DNA of 32,889 nucleotides from Oscillospiraceae bacterium. Lineage in GTDB: Bacteria > Bacillota > Clostridia > Oscillospirales > Ruminococcaceae. Shown here piece after piece: positions 23,330 through 32,889 of this stretch (the first letter of the stretch is position 1; each line of letters starts with the position of its first letter). Under the pieces are notes generated by a model. The model had not been told where the DNA came from. It saw only the letters and a program-made list of their open reading frames with translations, and did not search any database. The translations under genes were made by a program, and so were the position numbers. The stretch lies in NCBI GenBank assembly GCA_009778115.1, contig WRKL01000011.1, forward strand, positions 1-32,889, read 5' to 3'.

Positions 23330-26300
23330 TTAAATTTCTTCGCCGGATTCGTCATCGGTTTCACCGTCTGTTTGTTCGCCCGTTTCATCATCTGTGTCAT
23401 TTTCGAAATCATCGTCGTCAATAAATTCATCGTCTTCATCTTCTTCGGAATAATCCTCTATGGTGAAATCCTCCAGATCATCCTCGTCTTCAACTTCGGC
23501 GAATGCTTCATCGTCCACTATATTTACTTCAAGCTCATTGTCCTCTTCAAAAGTTTGCTTGAGGTCGATTTCAACATTATCGCGGTTTAGTACCTTAACG
23601 TCCAGGCTCAATGACTGTAATTCTTTGATAAGAACCTTGAAAGCTTCGGGGGCACCGGGTTTCGGTATGTTTTGCCCTTTGACTATAGATTCATAGGTTT
23701 TGACTCTGCCCAGCACATCGTCGGATTTAATCGTCAGTATTTCCTGAAGTGTGTAGGCGGCACCGTAAGCTTCGAGAGCCCAAACTTCCATTTCTCCGAA
23801 ACGCTGTCCGCCGAATTGCGCTTTACCGCCCAGCGGCTGTTGTGTTACCAGCGAGTACGGTCCGGTAGACCGGGCGTGTATTTTGTCGTCCACAAGATGG
23901 TGCAGTTTCAAAAAGTACATATATCCCACGGTTATGGGGTTATCGAAAGGTTCGCCGGTACGTCCGTCATATAGCACGATTTTTCCGTCTTCGCTTATTC
24001 CCGCTTGCTTAAAGCAGTCGCGGATGTCGTGTTCACGCGCCCCATCAAACACCGGAGTCATAATATGCCAGCCCAATGTTTTCGCGGCCAATCCAAGATG
24101 AACCTCCAGCACCTGTCCGATGTTCATACGCGATGGAACACCCAGCGGATTCAATACAATATCAATCGGAGTACCGTCGGGCAGGAAAGGCATATCTTCC
24201 TGCGGCAATATACGCGAAACAACACCCTTGTTGCCGTGACGTCCCGCCATTTTATCCCCGACACTGATTTTACGCTTTTGTGCGATATAGCAGCGAACTG
24301 CCATATTTACCCCGGGATTAAGCTCTTCGCAATTCTCACGGTCAAAAACCTGAACTTTAACAATAGTGCCGTATTCCCCGTGCGGAACTTTAAGTGAGGT
24401 ATCGCGTACTTCGCGTGCTTTTTCGCCAAATATTGCGCGAAGCAGTTTTTCTTCTGCGGTCAATTCGGTTTCCCCTTTGGGAGTTACCTTACCAACCAGA
24501 ATATCACCTGCCTGCACCTCGGCACCTACACGGATTATACCGCGCTCGTCAAGATCCTTAAGCGCATCCTCGCTGACATTCGGTATCTCCCGGGTGATTT
24601 CTTCAGGACCCAATTTTGTGTCCCGTGCTTCGAGTTCATATTCCTCCATGTGTATGGATGTGAATATATCTTCACGCACAAGCCGCTCATTTATAAGAAT
24701 AGCATCTTCGTAGTTATAACCCTCCCAGCTCATAAACGCGATAAGCGCATTTCTGCCCAGGCTGATTTCACCGTTGGATGTAGCGGGACCGTCCGCTATT
24801 ACATCATCTTTTTCCACGCTGTCCCCGACGTTGACAATGGGGTGATGGTTTATGCAGGTGCTTTGATTTGAACGATTAAATTTTATTAGCTTATATTCGT
24901 CTACTTCACCGTTGTTTTGCTCTACATTAATTTCCTGCGCAGTGACACGGGTTACAGTGCCTGAATTTTTTGCGGTTACCATAACACCTGAATCCTGCGC
25001 CGCTTTATATTCCATTCCGGTTCCGATGATAGGACGTTCGGTTAAAAGCAACGGAACTGCCTGACGCTGCATATTAGAACCCATAAGGGCACGGTTTGCA
25101 TCATCGTTTTCGAGGAAAGGGATCATTGCCGTTGCTACCGAAACCACCATTTTAGGCGATACATCCATGAAGTCCACACGCTCACGGTCAACTTCGAGTA
25201 TCTCGTCCCGCCAGCGAGCGTTGACACGGGGATTCGCGAATGTCATATCCTCGTTAAGAGGTTCGTTTGCCTGCGCCACAACATAATTGTCTTCCACATC
25301 CGCAGTCATATATTCAACTTCGTCCAATATCCTGCCGTTGGTTTTGTCCACACGGCGGAAAGGAGCCTCGATAAATCCGTATTCGTTGATTTTAGCGAAA
25401 GTGGCAAGATAGGATATAAGCCCGATGTTCGGTCCTTCCGGGGTTTCTATCGGACACATCCGGCCATAATGGGAATAATGCACATCGCGCACTTCGAAAC
25501 CCGCTCTGTCGCGTGAAAGTCCGCCCGGCCCCAGCGCTGAAAGCCGGCGTTTGTGCGTAAGTTCGGCAAGCGGATTTGTCTGATCCATAAACTGCGACAA
25601 AGGGCTTGAGCCAAAAAATTCCTTGAAAGCCGCAACTACCGGGCGAATGTTTATCAGAGCCTGCGGTGTGACTACATCCATGTCCTGCGCTTGTAATGTC
25701 ATTCTTTCACGGATAACTCTTTCGGTTCGCGCAAGACCGACACGGAATTGATTCTGTAAAAGTTCGCCCACCGAGCGGATGCGGCGATTACCCAAATGGT
25801 CAATGTCGTCCACTACTCCCAAATCGCAGGCGAGAGTATTGACATAGTTTATGGAAGCAAGTATGTCGTCCTTTATTATATGTTTTGGAATAAGATTATC
25901 GCGGCGTTCTTTCAGTTCTTTTATAATTTTAGCTTTATCGCCGACGCAATCTTCCAAGATTTGCTTCAGCACGCTTATGCGCACTTTTTCATTGATTTTC
26001 GCTTCACTGTAATCAAAATCCAAAAATTTATCAAGCCCTACCATTTTATTGGATATAACCTTGACTTCGTTTTCAGATCCTTCAACATAACAGACGCAAA
26101 CACCGGCGGCTTCTATTTCCATCGCACGCTCCACGGTTACTCTTTCGCCTGCTTCGGCAATAACTTCTCCGGTCATTTCGCTAACAGCCGGGCGAGCCAA
26201 TACCTGATCGGATATGCGCCCGGAAATTGAAAGCTTCTTATTATACTTGTAACGCCCGACTCTGGATAAATCGTAACGACGGTCGTCATAGAACAGGTTG

Positions 26301-27124
26301 CGCAGATGCGAAACAGCGCTATCTACCGTGGGAGGTTCCCCCGGACGTAATTTGCGGTACACTTCCAGCAGTGCGTTTTCACCGTTTTCGGTCGAATCCT
26401 TGGATGCAATGGTTTGCATTATGCGCTCGTCTTCCCCGAAGATTTCTATAATATCGCTGTCGTTGCCGATAAAATCCGTGAAAATATCATTTTCGTCCGA
26501 CCATTCCGTGTCTTTCATTTTCAACAAAGCACGGATAAGTGTCGTTACCGGGATTTTTCTGTTTTTATCTATACGCACATAAAAAATATCGTTTGAATCT
26601 GTTTCATATTCCAGCCATGCGCCCCGATTCGGAATTATAGTGCATTGCCATTTTTTCTTTCCCGTTTTATCGTACTCAAAATTGTAATATACGCCGGGGG
26701 AACGTACAAGCTGAGAAACTATAACACGTTCCGCGCCGTTTATAACAAAAGTGCCGTTGTCGGTCATGACCGGGAAATCACCCATAAAAATTTCCTGATC
26801 CTTAACTTCTCCGGTTTCTTTGTTGATGAGACGGACATTTACGCGTAAAGGCGCGGCGTAAGTCACATCGCGCTCCTTACATTCGTCTATGGTATATTTA
26901 GGGGTATCATCCATGCGGTATCCCAAAAATTCTAACACCAGATTACCTGTATAATCGGTGATTTGTCCCATGTCTTTAAAAACATCCTTCAAGCCTTCTT
27001 CCAGAAAGTTCTTGAACGAATTTTTCTGTACCTCTATAAGATTCGGTTCTTCCAGTACTTCTTCAATTTTCGCAAAACTCATTCGCTCATTTTTACCAAG
27101 CTTGATAGGCTTTACATTGACCAT
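23330..27124 (-). CDS. rpoB: DNA-directed RNA polymerase subunit beta, with acidic C-terminal tail
   Basis: The 1264-residue protein begins [20 protein letters not shown] with GGAGTGG upstream. The rifampicin-binding region reads [20 protein letters not shown] then [11 protein letters not shown]. The Asp, His and Ser positions most often changed in resistant strains are unaltered, so sensitivity is predicted. The active-site and bridge-contacting segments ([34 protein letters not shown]) are intact. After the normal end (about residue 1190) comes a tail of roughly 73 residues, of which 42 are Asp or Glu and none Lys or Arg. Unlike the common order, rplJ and rplL do not precede it. The gene has its own promoter after an unrelated gene. 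Confidence 0.99.
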   Translation of the reverse strand: MVNVKPIKLGKNERMSFAKIEEVLEEPNLIEVQKNSFKNFLEEGLKDVFKDMGQITDYTGNLVLEFLGYRMDDTPKYTIDECKERDVTYAAPLRVNVRLINKETGEVKDQEIFMGDFPVMTDNGTFVINGAERVIVSQLVRSPGVYYNFEYDKTGKKKWQCTIIPNRGAWLEYETDSNDIFYVRIDKNRKIPVTTLIRALLKMKDTEWSDENDIFTDFIGNDSDIIEIFGEDERIMQTIASKDSTENGENALLEVYRKLRPGEPPTVDSAVSHLRNLFYDDRRYDLSRVGRYKYNKKLSISGRISDQVLARPAVSEMTGEVIAEAGERVTVERAMEIEAAGVCVCYVEGSENEVKVISNKMVGLDKFLDFDYSEAKINEKVRISVLKQILEDCVGDKAKIIKELKERRDNLIPKHIIKDDILASINYVNTLACDLGVVDDIDHLGNRRIRSVGELLQNQFRVGLARTERVIRERMTLQAQDMDVVTPQALINIRPVVAAFKEFFGSSPLSQFMDQTNPLAELTHKRRLSALGPGGLSRDRAGFEVRDVHYSHYGRMCPIETPEGPNIGLISYLATFAKINEYGFIEAPFRRVDKTNGRILDEVEYMTADVEDNYVVAQANEPLNEDMTFANPRVNARWRDEILEVDRERVDFMDVSPKMVVSVATAMIPFLENDDANRALMGSNMQRQAVPLLLTERPIIGTGMEYKAAQDSGVMVTAKNSGTVTRVTAQEINVEQNNGEVDEYKLIKFNRSNQSTCINHHPIVNVGDSVEKDDVIADGPATSNGEISLGRNALIAFMSWEGYNYEDAILINERLVREDIFTSIHMEEYELEARDTKLGPEEITREIPNVSEDALKDLDERGIIRVGAEVQAGDILVGKVTPKGETELTAEEKLLRAIFGEKAREVRDTSLKVPHGEYGTIVKVQVFDRENCEELNPGVNMAVRCYIAQKRKISVGDKMAGRHGNKGVVSRILPQEDMPFLPDGTPIDIVLNPLGVPSRMNIGQVLEVHLGLAAKTLGWHIMTPVFDGAREHDIRDCFKQAGISEDGKIVLYDGRTGEPFDNPITVGYMYFLKLHHLVDDKIHARSTGPYSLVTQQPLGGKAQFGGQRFGEMEVWALEAYGAAYTLQEILTIKSDDVLGRVKTYESIVKGQNIPKPGAPEAFKVLIKELQSLSLDVKVLNRDNVEIDLKQTFEEDNELEVNIVDDEAFAEVEDEDDLEDFTIEDYSEEDEDDEFIDDDDFENDTDDETGEQTDGETDDESGEEI

Positions 27125-27262
27125 GCGTTAAACCACTCCATTTTTCACTTTAATTTTCGGTTTTTTTACATAATTGCATTAATACCGGGATGTGCGTGAC
27201 CGCAAACCGGGCTTTCAGGGATTATTGTTATAGGCACAAAACCCCATTTTACTCAATGTATC

Positions 27263-27290
27263 ATTATATCACTTTTTTTCAACTTGTCAA
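27263..27290 (-). promoter_or_regulatory. Promoter of rpoBC
   Basis: On the minus strand, a perfect TTGACA (27290-27285) and a perfect TATAAT (27268-27263) are separated by 16 bp. The predicted leader is about 130 nt before the rpoB ATG. The leader contains no obvious terminator hairpin or short open frame with a ribosome binding site. The stretch from 27291 to 27338 shows no feature. Confidence 0.85.
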
Positions 27291-27338
27291 CCCGATTTTA
27301 AAGGTTAACAAAAAATTCAAATTTCAGGAACCGGTCAA

Positions 27339-27899
27339 TCATTGCAATACTGCTAAAATTTCATCAAGATTGTCAATCAAAAATTTTTGTGCGTTTTCGG
27401 AGTATAACGTAGCTGTATAACCGCCGTGCAGACCTTCCCTCTCTTCGGACATAATACCAAGGCTTAACCCCGACTTAGTCGGTTTTTTACGTTTTCTGCC
27501 GTTAAAGGTTTCCTCAAAAAGAAAACCTTTGTTTAAAAGCCAGGATGTAAATGTTGTGGGGGATAGCTTTTTCATTGCGGTTAAATCGCTCAAATCATTT
27601 AACCGTTCGGTAAATTGACGGATCATGGCGGGTGATTTTGTAATCTCAACTTTGTCGCGCAGTTCCTGCGGCATAGAGAACGCCGGCAAATCGGCTTGCT
27701 TGACATATACTTTTTTGGAAATTCCCCCGTTTTCGATAATTTGGCGCAATATATCCGAAACATAGAAAAAACATCTCGACAGCCTGACATTATTTAAAGC
27801 GGAATCGTTGTCAAGAGCTTTTCCGCTTATCGGATCAATACCGTCCGCCAGCATATCCATGTATTCTTTTGCCCTTTGCATCTTTTCAAGCTCGGTCAC
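27339..27899 (-). CDS. Conserved-looking protein of unknown function
   Basis: The 186-residue soluble protein starts with GTG at 27899, with GGGGG 7 nt before it; the overlapping ATG runs straight into a stop. It begins MTELEKMQRAKEYMDMLADG followed by IDPISGKAL. The middle part, NNVRLSRCFFYVSDILRQII, appears helical. The C-terminal third (SPTTFTSWLLNKGFLFE then KRKKPTKSGLSLGI) ends GGYTATLYSENAQKFLIDNL, suggestive of a winged-helix-like fold. I do not recognise its function. It lies 14 bp after alr and probably shares its transcript. It shows no membrane segment or signal peptide. Confidence 0.8.
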   Translation of the reverse strand: MTELEKMQRAKEYMDMLADGIDPISGKALDNDSALNNVRLSRCFFYVSDILRQIIENGGISKKVYVKQADLPAFSMPQELRDKVEITKSPAMIRQFTERLNDLSDLTAMKKLSPTTFTSWLLNKGFLFEETFNGRKRKKPTKSGLSLGIMSEEREGLHGGYTATLYSENAQKFLIDNLDEILAVLQ

Positions 27900-27913
27900 A
27901 TCAATACCCCCAT

Positions 27914-29074
27914 TTAGTTTAGATATTCTCTTTCGACACGCATTCCTATTTTGCTTAGAATTTCGTAACTGATCGTACCTGCGGTTTCCGCCAGCTCGTC
28001 CACACCCAAAAACGCATCCCCATTATGCCCGAACAGGGTCACCTCCTGCCCCTCGTCTGCGCCGATTCCGGTTACATCAACCATAATCTGATCCATACAA
28101 ACAACTCCGACGATCTTAGCATATTTCCCGCCGATCAGAACCCGGCCTTTGTTAGACAGTGCCCTCGGATAACCATCGGCGTATCCTGCAAAAACAGTTG
28201 CGATTTCCATTTGTCCGGGGGCGGCAAAGGTTTGTCCGTAGCTGATATATTCGCCTTTTTTTACGGTTTTTATCATTGCTATTTCAGATTTCAGTTTCAT
28301 CACGGGTTTGAGATTAACTTTGGAATTTTTACACGGATTTATACCGTACAGAGCAATTCCGGGCCGTGCAATCGAAAATTCCGGTTGATTTTCACACGCA
28401 AACGGTGTGCCAATGATCCCTGCGCTGTTTTGAATATGTGTTATTCCCGTATCAAAACCCCTGTTTTGAAGTTCGGTGATAAGCGAAAAAAATCGTTCAT
28501 ATTGGAGCTTGGTGTATGCTTGTGTCCTCTCATCTGTTCCGTCCGCACCTGAAAGATGAGAATATATTCCCGTCACGTTTAGATTTTTGTATTTGTATAT
28601 GCCGGCTATTTCATCAACCTGCTTGGAATTGCCCGAATAAGCAAAACCAAGCCGCCCCATTCCGGTATCAGCTTTAATATGTATATTTAAGTGTATCCCG
28701 GAATCTTCACATTCCTGTTGCAAATCTTTTGCGATACTTTGGTTGAAAACCGTTTGGGTAATGTTATTTTGCGCAAGGTAGACCGCTTGACCTCCGGTTG
28801 TTCCAAAAACCAGAATATCGCCTTTGATTCCGGCGGAACGCAGCTGTGCCGCTTCGTTTATATTGAAAACGGCAAAGAAGTCAACCCCCGCTTTTTCAAG
28901 TTCAAGCGAAACTCGCTGTGACCCGTGACCATAAGCATCCGCCTTTACCGCCGCCATAATTTTTGTCCGCTCGGGCAATATTTTTTTGAGCTCGCTGAGA
29001 TTATGACGCAACGCAAACAAATCCACTAATGCGCGGATCGGGGCTTTATATTTCAATTCGTGATATGAGATCAA
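27914..29074 (-). CDS. alr: Alanine racemase
   Basis: The 386-residue protein carries the PLP-binding lysine Lys44 in AAVKADAYGHG, the family segments GRLGF, IHIKADTGM and HIQNSAGI, and the C-terminal VVCMDQIMVDVT and ISYGQTF motifs that complete the active site. It converts L-alanine to D-alanine for peptidoglycan synthesis. The start is TTG at 29074, with GGAGG 7 nt upstream. The length is normal. It stands before an unrecognised gene (14 bp gap) and after a 249-bp gap holding an inverted-repeat element. No promoter is obvious in that gap. Confidence 0.97.
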   Translation of the reverse strand: MISYHELKYKAPIRALVDLFALRHNLSELKKILPERTKIMAAVKADAYGHGSQRVSLELEKAGVDFFAVFNINEAAQLRSAGIKGDILVFGTTGGQAVYLAQNNITQTVFNQSIAKDLQQECEDSGIHLNIHIKADTGMGRLGFAYSGNSKQVDEIAGIYKYKNLNVTGIYSHLSGADGTDERTQAYTKLQYERFFSLITELQNRGFDTGITHIQNSAGIIGTPFACENQPEFSIARPGIALYGINPCKNSKVNLKPVMKLKSEIAMIKTVKKGEYISYGQTFAAPGQMEIATVFAGYADGYPRALSNKGRVLIGGKYAKIVGVVCMDQIMVDVTGIGADEGQEVTLFGHNGDAFLGVDELAETAGTISYEILSKIGMRVEREYLN

Positions 29075-29133
29075 CTATTATCCTCCGTATTTAAAACTGA
29101 CTGTTTTTAACGAATCCTTTTAAAGCTTATCAA

Positions 29134-29295
29134 TAGACCTCCTCGAAAACCACTTCGCAACGTATGGACGGAAGATTTCCCGTCACACGGCGTTAATTTA
29201 TCCTCAAATATCTATGATATTTTCGTCAAAATTGCCTTGTTTGACGAAAAATCATCTGTGTTCATACATCACGTTTTAATTTCCGAAGAGGTCTA
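29134..29295. repeat. 162-bp inverted-repeat-bounded block upstream of alr
   Basis: TAGACCTCCTCGAAAA at the left end matches the complement of the right end (TTTCCGAAGAGGTCTA) at 14 of 16 positions. Inside are TTTTCGTCAAA (29220-29230), which pairs with TTTGACGAAAA (29240-29250), and GACGG/CCGTC near 29166-29184. The layout looks like a mobile mini-element or a structured RNA ahead of alr. No clear target-site duplication was found; TATC occurs near both ends (29128-29131 and 29300-29303) but does not align with symmetric termini. It is unrelated in sequence to the 103-bp family. Confidence 0.6.
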
Positions 29296-29323
29296 ATGGT
29301 ATCTTTATGAATAAAACAAATAA

Positions 29324-30550
29324 TTAAACCGTTTTAATAAATCTTTGGATCAGCTTCTTCGCATCGTCGTAAAATATCCCCGATGCTTTTGCTGTATCTT
29401 CGCTGAAGTTAACGCTATTTCCGGTTTTGATTTTGCCGGTTTTGTCAGATTCATATATTATAAACGGGACAGATGCCGATGTGTGCGTTCTGAGGTTCAA
29501 GGGAGTCGTGTGGTCTGAGGTTATCATAATTTTAAAGTCCTGACCTTTTAAACCGTCAAGCAAAAGTTTCAGCACTCTGCGATCTATATTTTCTATGGAT
29601 TTAACCTTATTTGCAAATTCGCCGCGGTGCCCGCATTCGTCGGGAGCTTCAATATGTATATAAACAAAATCAATTCCGTCCGCCAGCGCTTGCAATGCAG
29701 CATTTGCCTTACCCTCGTAGTTTGTGTCGATATATCCCGTCGCGCCTTTTACGTTTATTATCCGCATTCCGACCAAAGCCGCAATACCTTTGAGCAAATC
29801 CACTGCGGAAATCATCGCTGCATCCAAGCCGTATTTTTCCTTGAATTGGATAAGCGGAATTTTTCGCCCATACCCCCACAGCCATATAGCGTTTGCCGGA
29901 CGTTTACCGTCCTTAAGCCTGCGCAGGTTAACAGGATGGTTTTTCAAGACAATGCGGCTCTTTTCAATTAATTCCGTCAATGGTTTCGCATCGGGCGCAT
30001 CCGGAAGATATTTTTTTATGTTTTCGTCCATAATGTCATGAGGAGGCGAAAAAACTCCGAGATTCCCTCTATCTGACGGGCATTTAAACACAAGACAATG
30101 CCGGTAATTTTTACCGCAATAAAAACGAAAAATATCGCTGTTGAATTCATCCTGCAATGCTTTTACCAGTTCGTCCGCTTCCTGCGTGGATATATCGCCG
30201 GCGCAGTAGTCGAGCATAACACAATCTTCCAGTTTTTCATGCCCCGAAAGTGTCACAAGATTACAGCGCACCGCAAAATCGTCAGAGTCCAAATCTACCC
30301 CGATACTCGCCGCTTCCAACGGAGCGCGGCCGCCGTAACCCGAGGTTAGTTCATACCCCAAAACCGATAAATTCCCGACATCGCTGCCCGGCTCGAATCC
30401 GTCCGGAATCGTCTTCACCATCCCGGTTTCCCCTAAATCCGCTAACATATCCATGTTGGGTGTAGCCGCTTTTTCCATAGGGGTCATGCCGTCAAGCTCT
30501 TTTTGTTTATTGTCGGGCATACCATCGCAAAGCAAAACTATGTATTTCAT
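29324..30550 (-). CDS. apgM: Cofactor-independent phosphoglycerate mutase homologue (archaeal-type)
   Basis: The 408-residue protein belongs to the alkaline phosphatase superfamily. MKYIVLLCDGMPDNK gives the first metal-binding Asp, GSDVGNLSVLGYE holds the catalytic Ser, and EAPDECGHRGE with ITSDHTTP supplies the remaining metal ligands. The length fits the archaeal-type enzyme rather than the GpmI form of about 510 residues. It would interconvert 2- and 3-phosphoglycerate. Some members are proposed to act as homoserine kinases instead, and no thr genes are nearby to decide. The start codon is 10 bp after a small membrane-protein gene, so the two are probably co-transcribed. Confidence 0.93.
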   Translation of the reverse strand: MKYIVLLCDGMPDNKQKELDGMTPMEKAATPNMDMLADLGETGMVKTIPDGFEPGSDVGNLSVLGYELTSGYGGRAPLEAASIGVDLDSDDFAVRCNLVTLSGHEKLEDCVMLDYCAGDISTQEADELVKALQDEFNSDIFRFYCGKNYRHCLVFKCPSDRGNLGVFSPPHDIMDENIKKYLPDAPDAKPLTELIEKSRIVLKNHPVNLRRLKDGKRPANAIWLWGYGRKIPLIQFKEKYGLDAAMISAVDLLKGIAALVGMRIINVKGATGYIDTNYEGKANAALQALADGIDFVYIHIEAPDECGHRGEFANKVKSIENIDRRVLKLLLDGLKGQDFKIMITSDHTTPLNLRTHTSASVPFIIYESDKTGKIKTGNSVNFSEDTAKASGIFYDDAKKLIQRFIKTV

Positions 30551-30560
30551 ATTGATTCCT

Positions 30561-30911
30561 TTATTTGAAAATATAAATTAGAGTCAGTGTCACCACGAAC
30601 GCCGAGCTTATAGACATAAATAATATCCGGTTGGATTTTAACCGGAACACACCCGACATAAATCCCAGCAAAAGGCAACACAACGCCAGCGTAACGATCA
30701 TCGTGACACTGTAGTGAAAATCCGAAATATTCACGCCCACTTTTATATGCTCTTTCAGAAGAACCAATAAAATATTCGCCAGCGGCACAATACCCAGCGG
30801 TATTGTGCAAAAAACATAGCCGTACTTTTTCGCGCGCATAAAGATAATCGAAACCAAAGCTAACACAATTAATATTGCTACGGATTCAAACATCATGGTT
30901 CCGGTAAGCAT
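30561..30911 (-). CDS. Small four-helix membrane protein, unknown function
   Basis: The 116-residue protein contains four hydrophobic segments: AILIVLALVSIIFM, VFCTIPLGIVPLANILLVLL, SVTMIVTLALCCLLLGFM and ILFMSISSAFVVTLTLIYIF. They are joined by short basic or polar loops. AAGGGG precedes the ATG at 30911. It lies 64 bp after guaB and 10 bp before the phosphoglycerate mutase homologue, with no terminator between, so the three may form one transcript. I do not recognise the family. Confidence 0.85.
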   Translation of the reverse strand: MLTGTMMFESVAILIVLALVSIIFMRAKKYGYVFCTIPLGIVPLANILLVLLKEHIKVGVNISDFHYSVTMIVTLALCCLLLGFMSGVFRLKSNRILFMSISSAFVVTLTLIYIFK

Positions 30912-30975
30912 GAAAACACCCCTTGCTATTGAATCAGGAAATTCAAACCTGTTCTAATATTTTTAGAGGATACTG

Positions 30976-32469
<1,494 letters not shown>

Positions 32470-32474
32470 CTAGT

Positions 32475-32503
32475 ATTATACACCTTGATAATTGCGTTGT
32501 CAA
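32475..32503 (-). promoter_or_regulatory. Promoter of guaB
   Basis: On the minus strand, a perfect TTGACA (32503-32498) and a perfect TATAAT (32480-32475) are separated by 17 bp. Transcription should start about 20 nt before the guaB ATG. Confidence 0.9.
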
Positions 32504-32589
32504 TTTTTATTTGTTGTTAATCGGGAATTTTTCTAAAGTTTTCTTAAAAGCATAAATTAATGGGAAAGTTTACGGGAATTTTTAGAATT

Positions 32590-32889
32590 TTTTTGAAATT
32601 TGTAATTTATACGCGTGTCTTCGGAAGCACCCCTGACGAAATAAAAAACAGGAACCTATTGAAATGCCTTTGTACAACTTCATGCAACTATCAAGGCGAG
32701 GGTAGGTTGCATTTACAATGGCAAGTGAGGTGCTGAGAAAAGTCGGCATAAAATTTTGTCTCAGTGTAAAATTAATGTAGGAGAATTTTAAGTAAAAAAA
32801 GGTACAAGAGGAAGCCAAAAAGTGATTTAATAGAATTGTAGATTCAAAAAAATCACGAAGGAGGCAACCTCTTGTGAATACAAGTATAC
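32590..32889 (+). other. Possible group II intron RNA segment, apparently 5'-truncated
   Basis: This stretch has no supported gene until its last bases. It contains GGAACCTATTGAAATG, ATGCAAC...GTTGCAT dyads (32681-32711) and GTGCTGAGAAAAGTCGGCAT, and ends with GAAGGAGGCAACCTC before a start codon. The pattern is like the RNA domains that precede the reverse-transcriptase frame in clostridial group II introns. Only about 300 bp separate it from the guaB promoter, less than a full domain I, so it may be 5'-truncated. I see no clear GTGYG 5' end. The call rests on pattern memory. Confidence 0.4.
32874..32889 (+). CDS. Start of a gene running off the right edge, possibly intron-encoded reverse transcriptase
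   Basis: AAGGAGG at 32858-32864 lies 9 nt before GTG at 32874, which opens GTG AAT ACA AGT ATA (MNTSI). A TTG at 32872 in another frame is the alternative start. Only five codons are visible, so the product is a guess from the group II intron-like sequence just upstream. Confidence 0.4.

Noticed and set aside
32582-32818. Minus-strand open frame of 78 codons upstream of guaB
   Set aside because: It has no ribosome binding site, overlaps the structured intron-like sequence, and shows no recognised motif.

Overview
The window looks like a chromosomal segment of a low-to-mid GC Gram-positive bacterium of the Clostridia, probably an Oscillospirales/Ruminococcaceae-type anaerobe. The evidence is the rpoB-rpoC-rpsL-rpsG-fusA-tuf block, Firmicutes-length S12 and EF-Tu, strong AGGAGG ribosome binding sites, TTG and GTG starts (rpoC, alr, tgpA-like), and sigma-A type TTGACA/TATAAT promoters. 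The taxonomic placement is inference; no 16S gene is present.

Layout, left to right. (1) 1-6164: a very large secreted multidomain GH2 beta-galactosidase on the minus strand, running off the left edge in InlB-type repeats. A divergent AraC-family regulator follows, and paired direct repeats sit next to the beta-galactosidase promoter. (2) 6165-9960: an accessory and decay zone. It holds an IS1182-family transposase gene broken by a 103-bp inverted-repeat mini-element, a second copy of that element, an IS66 TnpC remnant, a tRNA-Tyr-like gene with imperfect stems, a frameshifted DUF3788-like gene and a C-terminal fragment resembling ISLre2/UPF0236 transposases. (3) 9971-14677: a promoter followed by a MoxR ATPase - DUF58 - transglutaminase-like membrane protein operon. 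(4) 14678-15023: a flagellin C-terminal remnant and a third copy of the 103-bp element. (5) 15024-32503, all on the minus strand: guaB, a small membrane protein, a cofactor-independent phosphoglycerate mutase homologue, alanine racemase, an unrecognised protein, then rpoB, rpoC, rpsL, rpsG, fusA, tuf and a strong terminator. (6) 32590-32889: sequence resembling group II intron RNA followed by a ribosome binding site and start codon at the right edge.

How it works together: the right half is housekeeping (transcription, translation, GMP synthesis, D-alanine supply). It has separate consensus promoters before guaB, rpoB, rpsL and tuf. The left half is a glycan-use locus next to a mobile-element graveyard. 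The most notable undescribed item is the 103-bp element family. Three copies (two identical, the third differing at two positions) are each flanked by a 3-bp TNA direct repeat, and one copy inactivates the IS1182 transposase. A second, unrelated inverted-repeat-bounded block of about 162 bp lies between the phosphoglycerate mutase homologue and alr, and a three-hairpin region separates rpsL from rpsG.
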